A DNA stretch of 52,190 nt. Source: Lachnospiraceae bacterium. Lineage in GTDB: Bacteria > Bacillota > Clostridia > Lachnospirales > Lachnospiraceae. The DNA lies in contig JAILEM010000112.1 of assembly GCA_024687745.1 (NCBI GenBank), positions 1 to 52,190 of the forward strand, given 5' to 3'. Both the position numbers and the translations under genes were made by a program. Of this stretch, positions 1 through 7,723 are shown one piece after another. Every line of letters starts with the position of its first letter. Positions within the stretch are counted from its first letter, which is position 1. The notes beneath the pieces were generated by a model. That model made no database searches, was not told the DNA's origin, and worked only from the letters and a program-made list of their open reading frames with translations.

Positions 1-128
1 AACTGATACTTGAATTGATACGAACAGGGTCTCATAGTGACCTGTTTTGAATTATGACAAATTATGACTTTGACGAAACAGCACTCTCTCAAACCATTGA
101 TTTTACCGCATTCTTAAAACTGTAAAGG

Positions 129-345
129 GTGGGAATCCCTCCGTCTGCGTACACGAAAACAGGGTACCGAAAGGTATCCTGTTTTTGGGTACATATAGGG
201 ATTCGAACGCGAGGCAAGCTGTGAAACAGCTTAGAAAGCTCCGGTGGAGCTTTCGTGCCGAAGCCGGCCTGAAAGGCGGCAAAGCCGCCGGTGGGAATCC
301 CTCCGTCTGCGTACACAAAAACACCATAGCCTGTTTTGGCCACCT
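129..345. repeat. Hairpin-rich intergenic repeat with 26-bp direct repeats
   Basis: Two identical 26-bp copies sit at 129-154 and 291-316, and the match continues to 161 and 323 with one mismatch. Between them are four hairpins: 156-168 with 173-185 (13 bp, one G-T, GAAA loop), 216-221 with 227-232, 234-242 with 246-254 (perfect 9 bp), and 275-280 with 284-289. The motif CCTGTTTT recurs at about 41, 178 and 330. Short frames cross it in several directions, which suits a structured non-coding repeat better than a gene. A minus-strand TTCGAATCCC at about 198-207 recalls a tRNA T-arm, but no cloverleaf forms. Family and copy number cannot be judged from one window. Confidence 0.7.
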
Positions 346-890
346 GAGCGATACATTTTGATAAAGGAGATTATCATATCTGCAAAGCAGGCAGTTAACA
401 GTAATTTTATGATGAACGAAAGCATTGGGGTGTATATCTGATGTGCCCATGCTAATACAGGCGTAAATATCCTGTCCATAAACAGAGTGATGATAGCACC
501 AAATCCCAAAGAGGTCGGTACAGAAGTATATTTTGTGATATGAAGAGGGATCCAACTGTAGTTCCAATACTCAAATCCAAAGCTTTTTTCTACCAGAGTT
601 CCCAGGGCTATTTCTCCGATACTTACGATAATTACAGCTAACAGATAATACATTTGTCTGTCATTTCCCTTGTATGGGATTTTACCAAAAAAAACAATAT
701 CATCAGGTGTTCCCATGATCAGATACATACCAACTACAAGTAATCCGTAACCTAACAGAAATGGCAGGTACATATTCCTGTTGTCGCAATAACCCTTAGT
801 GGCGGCAAGCCAGATATTTTCCAATATATATCCCAGTAAAGAGATCAAAAGGACCAATATTCCAAATGATGTGTATTCAGCCTCCATCAT
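231..890 (-). CDS. PF06541-family membrane protein, C-terminus encoded by repeat DNA
   Basis: A multi-pass membrane protein of about 219 aa resembling the family called putative ABC-transporter type IV (PF06541). Its function is not established. About five hydrophobic segments occur before residue 185, with the family-like pattern FGFEYWNYSWIPLHI followed by PTSLGFG. The start is one of two adjacent ATGs (888-890 or 885-887) behind AGGAGA at 895-900. An ATG at 914 lies upstream of that site and is unlikely. From about position 345 down to the stop at 231 the frame reads through the hairpin repeat, giving a basic Arg/Ser-rich tail with no family resemblance. The original end was probably replaced by the repeat. 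It is divergent from the TetR gene and a distant paralogue of the gene at 1657. Confidence 0.75.
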   Translation of the reverse strand: MMEAEYTSFGILVLLISLLGYILENIWLAATKGYCDNRNMYLPFLLGYGLLVVGMYLIMGTPDDIVFFGKIPYKGNDRQMYYLLAVIIVSIGEIALGTLVEKSFGFEYWNYSWIPLHITKYTSVPTSLGFGAIITLFMDRIFTPVLAWAHQIYTPMLSFIIKLLLTACFADMIISFIKMYRSGGQNRLWCFCVRRRRDSHRRLCRLSGRLRHESSTGAF

Positions 891-926
891 AAAATCTCCT
901 ATAATCTGTATCATTTAACAAAAATA

Positions 927-955
927 TTGACATGGTGGTGATACAGTTGTATCAT
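927..955 (+). promoter_or_regulatory. Promoter of the TetR-family gene
   Basis: TTGACA at 927-932 and TATCAT at 950-955 are separated by exactly 17 nt. The -10 and most of the spacer lie inside the first palindromic operator, so a bound repressor would block polymerase. Transcription should start near 962, leaving a leader of about 110 nt before the preferred ATG at 1071. Confidence 0.7.
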
Positions 956-981
956 CAAATCGATGATACAACTGTATCACC
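937..981. promoter_or_regulatory. Paired palindromic operators (probable TetR-family sites)
   Basis: A perfect 19-bp inverted repeat, 937-955 and 963-981, surrounds a 7-bp centre. Each arm is itself a palindrome of form GATACANNTGTATC (940-953 and 965-978). Two adjacent dyad sites allow two repressor dimers, or one arm folding onto the other. An extra half-site CTGTATCA lies at 906-913 next to the ribosome site of the divergent gene. The regulator at 1071 is the obvious candidate ligand; this is inference from position and symmetry. Confidence 0.75.
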
Positions 982-1070
982 TAAACCTATACCAGTCAAT
1001 GGATATGGCGATGACTGTTACATATTGTTATTGTTTTGTCTCACCGAAAGACAATGAAAGAGTGAACGGT

Positions 1071-1637
1071 ATGAGTGAAGAAAAGAATCAGAAGATAAAA
1101 CATATGTCAAATAATGAGGCAAACAAGGTAACAAAGGAGTCAATTTGCATAGCTCTCATAAATATCATGGAGAAAAAAAATTTTGAAGAGATCACTATAT
1201 CTGAAATTGTCAGAAAAGCCGGGGTTTCAAGACAGTCTTTTTACAGGAATTATGACAGGAAGGAAGACATAATCGTAGAAGTTGAAGATGCTATTCTTTC
1301 GTCCTTTGTCGAATCACTCAATAAACCTTTATTTAAGAAGAATCCCAGGCTTTGGCTTCAGGAGGTTTTTTCTTTTTCGGCAAATAACCGTTCTCTTATA
1401 GAAACCCTTCATAAGGCAAATCTTATGGATGTTCTGTTTGAAAAGCTGCCCTTTATAGTTGAGGATAAGGTTAAAGAGCATTCCACCATAATGCATTACA
1501 GGATAGTTGGAAATATAGGGGCTCTAAAGGCTACTATTCTTGAATGGGTAGCAACGGGAATGAAGGAAAGCAGCAGTGAAATGGCAGATATATGTATCAA
1601 CTGTGGTCTTGGAAATGATATAAATATTTTTGGATAA
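1071..1637 (+). CDS. TetR/AcrR-family transcriptional regulator
   Basis: A regulator of about 188 aa. The N-terminal helix-turn-helix includes EITISEIVRKAGVSRQSFY followed by RNYDRKEDII, a typical TetR recognition-helix region. The remainder is an unassigned helical ligand-binding domain. The ATG at 1071 is chosen because GAAAGAG lies about 8 nt upstream; the frame is open back to 963, but that would start inside the operator. Two palindromic operators overlap its promoter, so autorepression and co-control of the divergent PF06541 gene are likely. The next gene starts 19 nt after its stop, probably in the same transcript. The ligand is unknown. Confidence 0.88.
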   Translation: MSEEKNQKIKHMSNNEANKVTKESICIALINIMEKKNFEEITISEIVRKAGVSRQSFYRNYDRKEDIIVEVEDAILSSFVESLNKPLFKKNPRLWLQEVFSFSANNRSLIETLHKANLMDVLFEKLPFIVEDKVKEHSTIMHYRIVGNIGALKATILEWVATGMKESSSEMADICINCGLGNDINIFG

Positions 1638-1656
1638 TAAAATAAGGAGTAGAGAG

Positions 1657-2454
1657 GTGGATCTGGCACAATATTTTACTGAATTTATCATTTACAGCTT
1701 CCTTGGGTGGATATGGGAGTCTATATACTGTACAATAAAGGAGAAGCGCTGGCAGGATCGGGGTTTTCTGTTTGGTCCGATATGCCCGATATATGGATCG
1801 GTTGTTGTGATCACCTCGATCGTTTTCAAGGAATTTCCCGTACTTACAGATCCGGATTTTCCGATCTGGGCTGTCTTTTTGATCTGTATGCTGGGAAGTG
1901 CTGTTGCGGAATATGCTACATCCTGGTTTTTGGAAAAAAGATTTCACGCAAGATGGTGGGATTACAGTAATATTCCCCTAAATATTAACGGTCGTATCTG
2001 TATTCCTGCGAGTTTAGGATTCGGACTGGCCGGTATACTTATCGTAAAATATCTAATACCCGCAGTTTCAGATATGCATTCTTTGATCAGTCCCCTTTTT
2101 TATGAATTTTCATCTTTGATCTTTGCCATAATGCTGGGTGCTGATCTGGCATTGACCGAATCCAGTTTGTCTGCTCTGCTTAAGCAGGTAGAAGATATGC
2201 ATAATGAATTCAATGAAAAAGCGCAGGAAAATTATGAAAAAATGGCTGAAGCCCCAAGAATATTCGGAAAGAGAATAAAAGAAATGACATCTTATGTAAG
2301 GATGCTTGGCCAGGGACAGAGGAGTATTCTTAAAAAAATAAAGCTCATGCCGGATACAAAGCATACAGATATACAGAATATCAGTAGAATAGCCTTTTGG
2401 CAGAGCCTTAAGGATGCTGCCCATACAATATCCAAAGGAAGAGATCTACGCTGA
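1657..2454 (+). CDS. PF06541-family membrane protein with cytoplasmic tail
   Basis: A protein of about 265 aa of the putative ABC-transporter type IV family (PF06541). Family-like stretches are YSFLGWIWESIYCTI, GPICPIYG and WWDYSNIPLNINGRI, with roughly five membrane segments to residue 175. A charged helical tail of about 90 residues follows, which could form a coiled coil. The start is GTG at 1657, with AAGGAG at 1644-1649 and 7 nt spacing. An upstream TTG at 1630 overlaps the TetR stop and lacks a ribosome site. It is probably co-transcribed with the TetR gene and is paralogous to the gene at 231-890. Transport activity is only a family label. Confidence 0.82.
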   Translation: MDLAQYFTEFIIYSFLGWIWESIYCTIKEKRWQDRGFLFGPICPIYGSVVVITSIVFKEFPVLTDPDFPIWAVFLICMLGSAVAEYATSWFLEKRFHARWWDYSNIPLNINGRICIPASLGFGLAGILIVKYLIPAVSDMHSLISPLFYEFSSLIFAIMLGADLALTESSLSALLKQVEDMHNEFNEKAQENYEKMAEAPRIFGKRIKEMTSYVRMLGQGQRSILKKIKLMPDTKHTDIQNISRIAFWQSLKDAAHTISKGRDLR

Positions 2455-2521
2455 AAGAAAGGATGATCAGGATATCCTGTATTATAAATATATTATTTTT
2501 ATCACATTAAAGAGGTTTCCC

Positions 2522-3004
2522 ATGGAAAGATATGATTACCTTTTAAAAGATGAGAGATACCTCTCTCATGTCGAGAAAATTAATAAATATGAAAAGGATC
2601 GAATATTCTGCCATCATGATATGAGTCATTTTCTTGATGTTGCAAGGATAGCCATGATAATAAATCTTTCAGAGAACTATGATATACCAAAGGATATCAT
2701 ATATGCCGCTGCCCTTCTTCATGATATAGGAAGAGATGAGCAATACGAAAACGGCACTCCTCATGAGCTTGCATCGGCTGATATCGCCCTTAAGATCCTC
2801 TCTGATTCCTCTTATTCCGGAGAGGAAGTTCAATTGATCATAAAAGCGATAAGAGATCACAGAAAAGATCCGGAATGTGATAACAGGGATCTTTCGGATC
2901 TTATTTACAGAGCGGATAAGCTAAGTCGTCCCTGCTTCTTCTGTCCTGCTAAAGAAGAATGTAACTGGCCGGATAATAAAATGAATCATATCCTGAAGTA
3001 TTAA
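2522..3004 (+). CDS. HD-domain phosphohydrolase-like protein with C-terminal Cys cluster
   Basis: A protein of 160 aa with the metal-binding layout of the HD superfamily: H31/H32, the LLHDIGRDE motif (H67, D68), RDHR near 112 and D132 in RADKLSR. HD enzymes hydrolyse nucleotide or other phosphate esters; the substrate here cannot be told. After the HD core comes CFFCPAKEECNW, with Cys 138, 141 and 147, which may bind zinc or an iron-sulfur cluster. The ATG at 2522 has AGAGG about 6-7 nt upstream; the open frame back to 2414 overlaps the preceding gene. It lies 67 nt behind the PF06541 gene, possibly in its operon. Confidence 0.82.
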   Translation: MERYDYLLKDERYLSHVEKINKYEKDRIFCHHDMSHFLDVARIAMIINLSENYDIPKDIIYAAALLHDIGRDEQYENGTPHELASADIALKILSDSSYSGEEVQLIIKAIRDHRKDPECDNRDLSDLIYRADKLSRPCFFCPAKEECNWPDNKMNHILKY

Positions 3005-3023
3005 TATCATTTTACCTCTGATG

Positions 3024-3032
3024 TGATATAAT
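3024..3032 (+). promoter_or_regulatory. Extended -10 promoter of the AIM24-family gene
   Basis: TGATATAAT is a perfect TGn extended -10. No good -35 is seen 17 nt upstream. It lies about 48 nt before the ATG at 3080, so the AIM24 gene probably has its own transcript. Confidence 0.6.
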
Positions 3033-3079
3033 ATATATTAGGTTTTTAAGTTTTAAAAGTTTACAAAGGGAGGTAAATT

Positions 3080-3784
3080 ATGAATTACAAAGTTATCAAT
3101 GAACCGCTTCCGGCACTTATATGCCAGTTAGAAGCCGGTGAATCCATCGAATGTGAAAAGGGCTCTATGTCATGGATGACTACTTCAATTTCAATGAGTA
3201 CAGGAGTAGGCGGAAAGAAAGGCAGCGGCTTAATGGGGGCTCTTGGAAAAATGGCTAAATCCGCGATCACGGGAGAATCTTTTTTCAGAAATACCTATAC
3301 AGCTAACTCAGGTCCCGGAGAGATAGCTTTTGCTTCTTCCTTCCCCGGAGACATCCTCTGCTTTAATGTTACCAATGCTCCTATCGTGGCTCAGAAGAGC
3401 TCATACCTTGCCAATACACCGGGTGTTGATATGGATATTTTTTTCCAGAAGAAGATCGGAACCGGATTCTTTGGCGGAGAGGGCTTTATCATGCAGAGAT
3501 TTAGGGGACAGGGTATGGTATTCCTTGAAATAAACGGATCAACCTACAATTATGATCTTGCTCCCGGCGAATCTATCCTTATAGATACAGGATATCTTGC
3601 TGCTATGGAGGAAACCTGTACCATGGATATAGAAAAAATAAGCGGTGCCGGAAATGTCATCCTTGGCGGAGAAGGCCTCTTTAATACCAAGGTTACAGGC
3701 CCCGGTAAAGTATGGCTGCAGACAATGCCTGCGATAACACTTGCCAATGCACTCTTACCCTTTCTACCTGTAGGAAACAATTGA
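3080..3784 (+). CDS. AIM24 family protein (PF01987)
   Basis: A protein of 234 aa matching the bacterial AIM24 family, named after a yeast mitochondrial protein; the bacterial role is unknown. Recognisable parts are the N-terminal ALICQLEAGESIECEKGSM, a Gly-rich middle (TGVGGKKGSGLMGALGK), FFGGEGFIMQRFRGQG and, near the end, ILGGEGLFNTKVTGPGKV. The fold is expected to be a beta-barrel like that of tryptophan-RNA-binding attenuation proteins. No signal peptide or membrane segment is present, so it is cytoplasmic. GGGAGG lies 8 nt before the ATG. A 7-bp hairpin follows the stop at 3794-3812 without a proper T run. Confidence 0.9.
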   Translation: MNYKVINEPLPALICQLEAGESIECEKGSMSWMTTSISMSTGVGGKKGSGLMGALGKMAKSAITGESFFRNTYTANSGPGEIAFASSFPGDILCFNVTNAPIVAQKSSYLANTPGVDMDIFFQKKIGTGFFGGEGFIMQRFRGQGMVFLEINGSTYNYDLAPGESILIDTGYLAAMEETCTMDIEKISGAGNVILGGEGLFNTKVTGPGKVWLQTMPAITLANALLPFLPVGNN

Positions 3785-3817
3785 TCAGATGACCTTTTGC
3801 ACAAAGCAAAAGCCTAT

Positions 3818-3846
3818 TTGCATAAAATATACAATAATAGTATAAT
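3818..3846 (+). promoter_or_regulatory. Promoter of the SRP RNA gene
   Basis: TTGCAT at 3818-3823, 17-nt spacer and consensus TATAAT at 3841-3846. The predicted start, about 3853, coincides with the 5' end of the SRP RNA homology. Confidence 0.82.
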
Positions 3847-3852
3847 TACTAA

Positions 3853-4118
3853 GTCATGCAGCCGGGGAGTTAGCGGCTCTCTGTACCTGAAATCCGCTAT
3901 AGCAGGGGTGATATCCTGCTGAGGGGATACTGCTCCTGTAGCTGCCCTGTATAAGTGGCGTTGATATCCGGGTCTTACGCAATGGGAATCTGTGAACCGT
4001 GTCAGGTCAGGAATGAAGCAGCACTAAGCGGAATCTTCCATGTGCCGTGAGGGTGCCTGGGTTGAGTTAACTGTACAGGTAACGTGCAGGAAATGTTCTT
4101 CGAAGCAGGATGCATGAT
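3853..4118 (+). ncRNA. ffs: Signal recognition particle RNA, large bacterial type
   Basis: About 265 nt, clearly like the B. subtilis small cytoplasmic RNA. It shares GCGGCTCTCTGTACCTGAAA in the Alu region at 3873-3892. The domain IV helix that binds Ffh contains GTCAGGTCAGGAATGAAGCA, followed by CACTAAG, at about 4002-4027, then GTGCCGTGAGGGTGCCTGGG. The ends CATGCA (3855-3860) and TGCATG (4111-4116) can pair, closing the long helix. The RNA forms the SRP core with Ffh and targets membrane proteins to the translocon. No strong terminator follows: only a weak hairpin at about 4124-4140 and a T-rich stretch at 4151-4162 precede the MBOAT gene. Exact ends are estimated. Confidence 0.95.
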
Positions 4119-4185
4119 TTTGATCAGTTGAGAGCTGATGATAACCTGGATTTTTCTTTTACAATAAAGATCAAGAGCTGTATTT

Positions 4186-5613
4186 ATGAGCCTTATATCT
4201 ATTCCGTTTCTTATATTTGTAATTATATTACTGATAATATATTACAAGATCCCAAAGGAGCATCAATGGAAGGTGCTTCTTATTTTTAGTCTTGTTTTTT
4301 ATATGTGGGTAAGACCTTTATATGTCGTGTTTATCCTGACATCCATTATAAGCACCTGGTTTCTGATGAAGAATCCCGTAAAATCGCACTTTATACTGAC
4401 AATTATCATAAATCTCGGAATACTCATAGTTTTCAGATACAGTATATACTTTGATATCCATGATCTGATCGTACCTTTCGGAATATCTTTTTATACCTTT
4501 ATGACCTTAGGTTATGCTCATGACTGTTACGACAAAAAGATCGAACCAAGTGATAACTTTTTTCACTATGCTTTATTCATCCTTTATTTTCCGCAGATAA
4601 CGGAAGGACCTATAGGTACTTATCAGCACATGAAGGATCAGCTCATTTCTTATCACGGATTCGAACTTTCCAACATCAAAGAGGGCGGATACAGGATAAT
4701 AAAGGGACTGTTTAAAAAACTCGTAATAGCAGGCAGATTAAACTATTATGTAAATACGGTCTTCTCTACCCCCAATATGTATGGAGGGCTTACACTCATC
4801 ATCGCAGTTTTTTTCTATGCTATTGAATTATATGCGGATTTTTCAGGATATATGGATATAGCCTGTGGTATTTCCAAAATGTTGGGTATAAATCTTGCTG
4901 AGAACTTCAGACGTCCCTATTTTTCAAGAAACATACAGGAATACTGGAGGAGATGGCATATATCCCTGAACGAATGGTTTAAAAACCACCTGATGCTTCC
5001 CGCCGTTACTTCAAAATGGAATAAGAAGATATCGAAGGTGATGTATAAGATCTTTCCAAAGGCAAAGAAAGGAAATATCAGAACAGTCTTTCCTCTGATC
5101 CTTGTTTGGATAGTAACAGGTATCTGGCACGGAGCAGAAGTTGTGTATATAGGATGGGGTGTCTATTTTGCGATAATAATGCTCTTTTCTGTCTGTACCG
5201 CTTCATATATCAAAAAACTGAGAGAAAAGCTTCACTGGAATGATGATAATACTTTTATTAAAATATTCCAGACACTCAGAACCTTCCTTATAGTCTGCAT
5301 CGGTGAAGTCATGTTCAGGGCTGAATCCATGAAGGATGCCCTGTTCATATATAAAACGATCTTTACTAAAACAAGGATCAGTATACAGACAATCTTAGCT
5401 GCGCTCACACCCTTTGGAAACGGTAATCAGGCTGTAGCCTCGGTCATAATTGTAATCCTGCTCATAGCCGGTTTATTTATTATAGAGCTTCTGCAGGAAA
5501 AGGGATCTGCTCTGTTTACCGGGCACAGATATGTATACGGATGTATTCTGCTGATAATAACTGCTCTGTTTGGCGTTATGGGACAATCGGGCTTTATGTA
5601 TCAGGCCTTCTGA
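4186..5613 (+). CDS. MBOAT-family O-acyltransferase (DltB/AlgI-like)
   Basis: An integral membrane acyltransferase of 475 aa with about ten or more hydrophobic segments. Family signatures are FPQITEGPIG, the amphipathic RPYFSRNIQEYWRRWHISLN, and VTGIWHGAE carrying the presumed catalytic His. Such proteins move acyl or aminoacyl groups across the membrane onto wall polymers (DltB) or exopolysaccharides (AlgI). The ribosome site is weak (AAGAG about 10 nt upstream). The next gene, an SGNH-like protein, starts 8 nt after the stop, as DltD- or AlgJ-like partners usually do. An adenylation enzyme and a decarboxylase lie convergently downstream and probably make the donor. The acceptor is unknown. 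Confidence 0.88.
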   Translation: MSLISIPFLIFVIILLIIYYKIPKEHQWKVLLIFSLVFYMWVRPLYVVFILTSIISTWFLMKNPVKSHFILTIIINLGILIVFRYSIYFDIHDLIVPFGISFYTFMTLGYAHDCYDKKIEPSDNFFHYALFILYFPQITEGPIGTYQHMKDQLISYHGFELSNIKEGGYRIIKGLFKKLVIAGRLNYYVNTVFSTPNMYGGLTLIIAVFFYAIELYADFSGYMDIACGISKMLGINLAENFRRPYFSRNIQEYWRRWHISLNEWFKNHLMLPAVTSKWNKKISKVMYKIFPKAKKGNIRTVFPLILVWIVTGIWHGAEVVYIGWGVYFAIIMLFSVCTASYIKKLREKLHWNDDNTFIKIFQTLRTFLIVCIGEVMFRAESMKDALFIYKTIFTKTRISIQTILAALTPFGNGNQAVASVIIVILLIAGLFIIELLQEKGSALFTGHRYVYGCILLIITALFGVMGQSGFMYQAF

Positions 5614-5621
5614 GGATTGTT

Positions 5622-6530
5622 ATGAAAAAAATAGTGAAAACACTGCTGATAGCCTTTTTGGTGATAATGGCTGCAGTAATCTTTAAAAATCTATATTCTT
5701 CAAAGATCCCTATCGGTAACAGGGGCATAAAAGCCGCTGTAGATGCCGGTGATCTTAAGGTTTTACTGATAGGATCCTCCACCTTCAGGAGTAACGTAGA
5801 TATGCCCATGATGGATGATGCTTTTGATGGGAAGGTATTTGACATATCCTATGGAGGAAACCAGTGCGTTGCTGTGGATATACAATATGATGAGATCAGG
5901 AAAAGATCGGATAATACCTATGATCTCATGCTTTTTGAGCTTGGACCCCTTATGCTGACAGAGGAAGTGATGCTGTCTGATTCGAGGATAATATGGGATA
6001 TGTCATGGGACGGAAAGAAAAGACTATGGTCTAAGATGTATGAGAGCGGAAATACCGATCTTCCCATGATGTATGAATATTTTGTCACCTCCGGGTTCGA
6101 TGATCTTATCACCTATCCTGTAACGGAACCCATTTATGCCACAAGATATTATAAAGGGGCAAAAACAGATGAGACAGTATCTCCCGGCAGGGAATATCTT
6201 GAAAATGAAGAATTTGATATAAGTGATCTGGAAGAGTCAGATGCCCAGACTGCAGCCGTTAAGGAGCTGATAGATAAGTGTATAAAGGATGGGCAGGACT
6301 TTATTTTTATAGAAACTCCTCCCTATTACAGGCTCTATAACGATCCTGTATATCAGAAATATCTTTCGGTATTTATCGATCTTTTAGAGGAAAGGAACGT
6401 TAAATACATCCTTGCTTCCGATGTGGATTTTGATAACACAGATCCGGAAAATTATGAAGACATGAATCACATGTCTTATAAAGGGAGGACACTTTATACA
6501 AAAGAGCTGATCAAAATGCTTTCAAAATGA
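5622..6530 (+). CDS. Membrane-anchored SGNH/DltD-like protein
   Basis: About 302 aa with an N-terminal hydrophobic anchor (residues 4-22) and an extracellular domain. A possible SGNH block I is LLIGSSTFRSN (residues 49-58). A C-terminal DMNHMSYKGR around 282-291 supplies an Asp/His pair in the right place for block V. Proteins of this type act with MBOAT acyltransferases as esterases or transferases on the outer face. Identity with true DltD is weak by eye. The ATG at 5622 has GAGG about 6 nt upstream. Its stop lies only 5 nt from the stop of the convergent decarboxylase gene. Confidence 0.75.
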   Translation: MKKIVKTLLIAFLVIMAAVIFKNLYSSKIPIGNRGIKAAVDAGDLKVLLIGSSTFRSNVDMPMMDDAFDGKVFDISYGGNQCVAVDIQYDEIRKRSDNTYDLMLFELGPLMLTEEVMLSDSRIIWDMSWDGKKRLWSKMYESGNTDLPMMYEYFVTSGFDDLITYPVTEPIYATRYYKGAKTDETVSPGREYLENEEFDISDLEESDAQTAAVKELIDKCIKDGQDFIFIETPPYYRLYNDPVYQKYLSVFIDLLEERNVKYILASDVDFDNTDPENYEDMNHMSYKGRTLYTKELIKMLSK

Positions 6531-6535
6531 TATCC

Positions 6536-7723
6536 TCAGATGTTTATCTTCCATGTATCCATAAAATCTCTTGCAAGATATGTATCACCGCTTTTATATA
6601 TAACTATCCCCGGAAGCGTACGACTTAGGAAAAGTCCCATTGCCTCCGTTACAGAATATGCACCCGTGTTGCAAAAAACCATAAGATCGTTAAGCAGAGG
6701 CTCCTTCATGCTGTATTCCCTGACAAGGATATCATTCGTGGTACACAGGGATCCGCATATTGCCCACTCACTCTTTTCCCTACTGTCCGTATCCTCCTGA
6801 GAATATAGCTTTATTACCGGTATCTTCATGCCCATCATCTGTCCTAAATAGTTCAGATGATGTATGCCGCCGTCAACGATACACCAGTTTCTGCCATGAG
6901 AAGATTTTTTATCAACAACCTTCGTAAGATAGTATCCACAGCTGCTGGCAAGGAATCTTCCCATTTCAACAGTAAGCTCGCATATCTCAGATATCTCCTT
7001 AAGGCAGGGAGTAAGCTCTTTTAAAGGAGCAAGTGTATCTGAATGGTCATCGTTTTCAAAATACGGATATGGCAATCCGGGCCCATACTCAAGATATGGA
7101 AGCTTAAGATCAGATTCTTTCCTCAGTTCACCTATCACCTCTTTAAGCATTGTAAGCTCTTCGACCTGATGTCTTATCTTAGTTCTCTGGGTACCCGTAA
7201 AGTAATGGATTCCTGCTATTTCGATATTTTCATTATCCCTGTTCAACCTTATCACTTCTTTAAGATCATCAAGTGACATCCCAAACTGACTCTTAGCAGA
7301 CAATCTTAAGATTAGCTTTGCCTTTTTTTTCATTCCTTTGAGAACCTTATCAAGCAGCTCATAATGTCTTACAGACTCTGCCGTGATAATCCCTGCACCG
7401 TATTCTACGGCTTCCCTGATATCCTCTTCCTCCTTATGTACTCCGGAATAGATTATCATATCCCCTTCTATCTTATGATATTTACAGATACTTAACTCTC
7501 CCGGACTGCATACTTCGAATTTATCAGCCACATCCTTAAGAACAGGTACCAAAAAAGGATTTGCCTTTATCGAATAACAAAGACCTGTCTTTTTTTCGCT
7601 GTGTGAAGAATTTAAGAGTTCTTTTGCCGCAATTACCCTTTCGATGGCCTCATCTGCATCAAAGACATAGACAGGAGTTTTATATTTTTCGGATATTCTT
7701 CTGAATTCGCCCTCATTTAACAT
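6536..7723 (-). CDS. PLP-dependent amino-acid decarboxylase, LysA-like (fold III)
   Basis: A protein of 395 aa of the diaminopimelate/ornithine decarboxylase family. YSIKANPF holds the PLP lysine (K53), EYGPGLPYPYF is the phosphate-binding-type glycine stretch, EMGRF follows, and CGSLCTTNDIL and NTGAYSVTEAM near the C-terminus are the dimer-interface active-site motifs. Its start overlaps the stop of the adenylation gene in TAATG, so the two are translationally coupled. This pairing resembles BtrK of butirosin biosynthesis, which decarboxylates a glutamyl group held on a carrier protein. Ordinary lysine synthesis is less likely in this context. The substrate cannot be read from sequence. Confidence 0.82.
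   Translation of the reverse strand: MLNEGEFRRISEKYKTPVYVFDADEAIERVIAAKELLNSSHSEKKTGLCYSIKANPFLVPVLKDVADKFEVCSPGELSICKYHKIEGDMIIYSGVHKEEEDIREAVEYGAGIITAESVRHYELLDKVLKGMKKKAKLILRLSAKSQFGMSLDDLKEVIRLNRDNENIEIAGIHYFTGTQRTKIRHQVEELTMLKEVIGELRKESDLKLPYLEYGPGLPYPYFENDDHSDTLAPLKELTPCLKEISEICELTVEMGRFLASSCGYYLTKVVDKKSSHGRNWCIVDGGIHHLNYLGQMMGMKIPVIKLYSQEDTDSREKSEWAICGSLCTTNDILVREYSMKEPLLNDLMVFCNTGAYSVTEAMGLFLSRTLPGIVIYKSGDTYLARDFMDTWKINI

Noticed and set aside
187-213. tRNA-like T-arm (minus strand TTCGAATCCC)
   Set aside because: No acceptor, anticodon or D-arm can be folded around it; the flanks are repeat hairpins.
89-343. Open frame with repeated VFVYADGGIPT on the minus strand
   Set aside because: It is the translation of the two direct-repeat copies and hairpins. 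No ribosome site, and overlapping frames show the same artefact.
3794-3812. Terminator after the AIM24 gene
   Set aside because: A 7-bp hairpin is present, but the stem is AT-rich and no T run follows; left as undecided.
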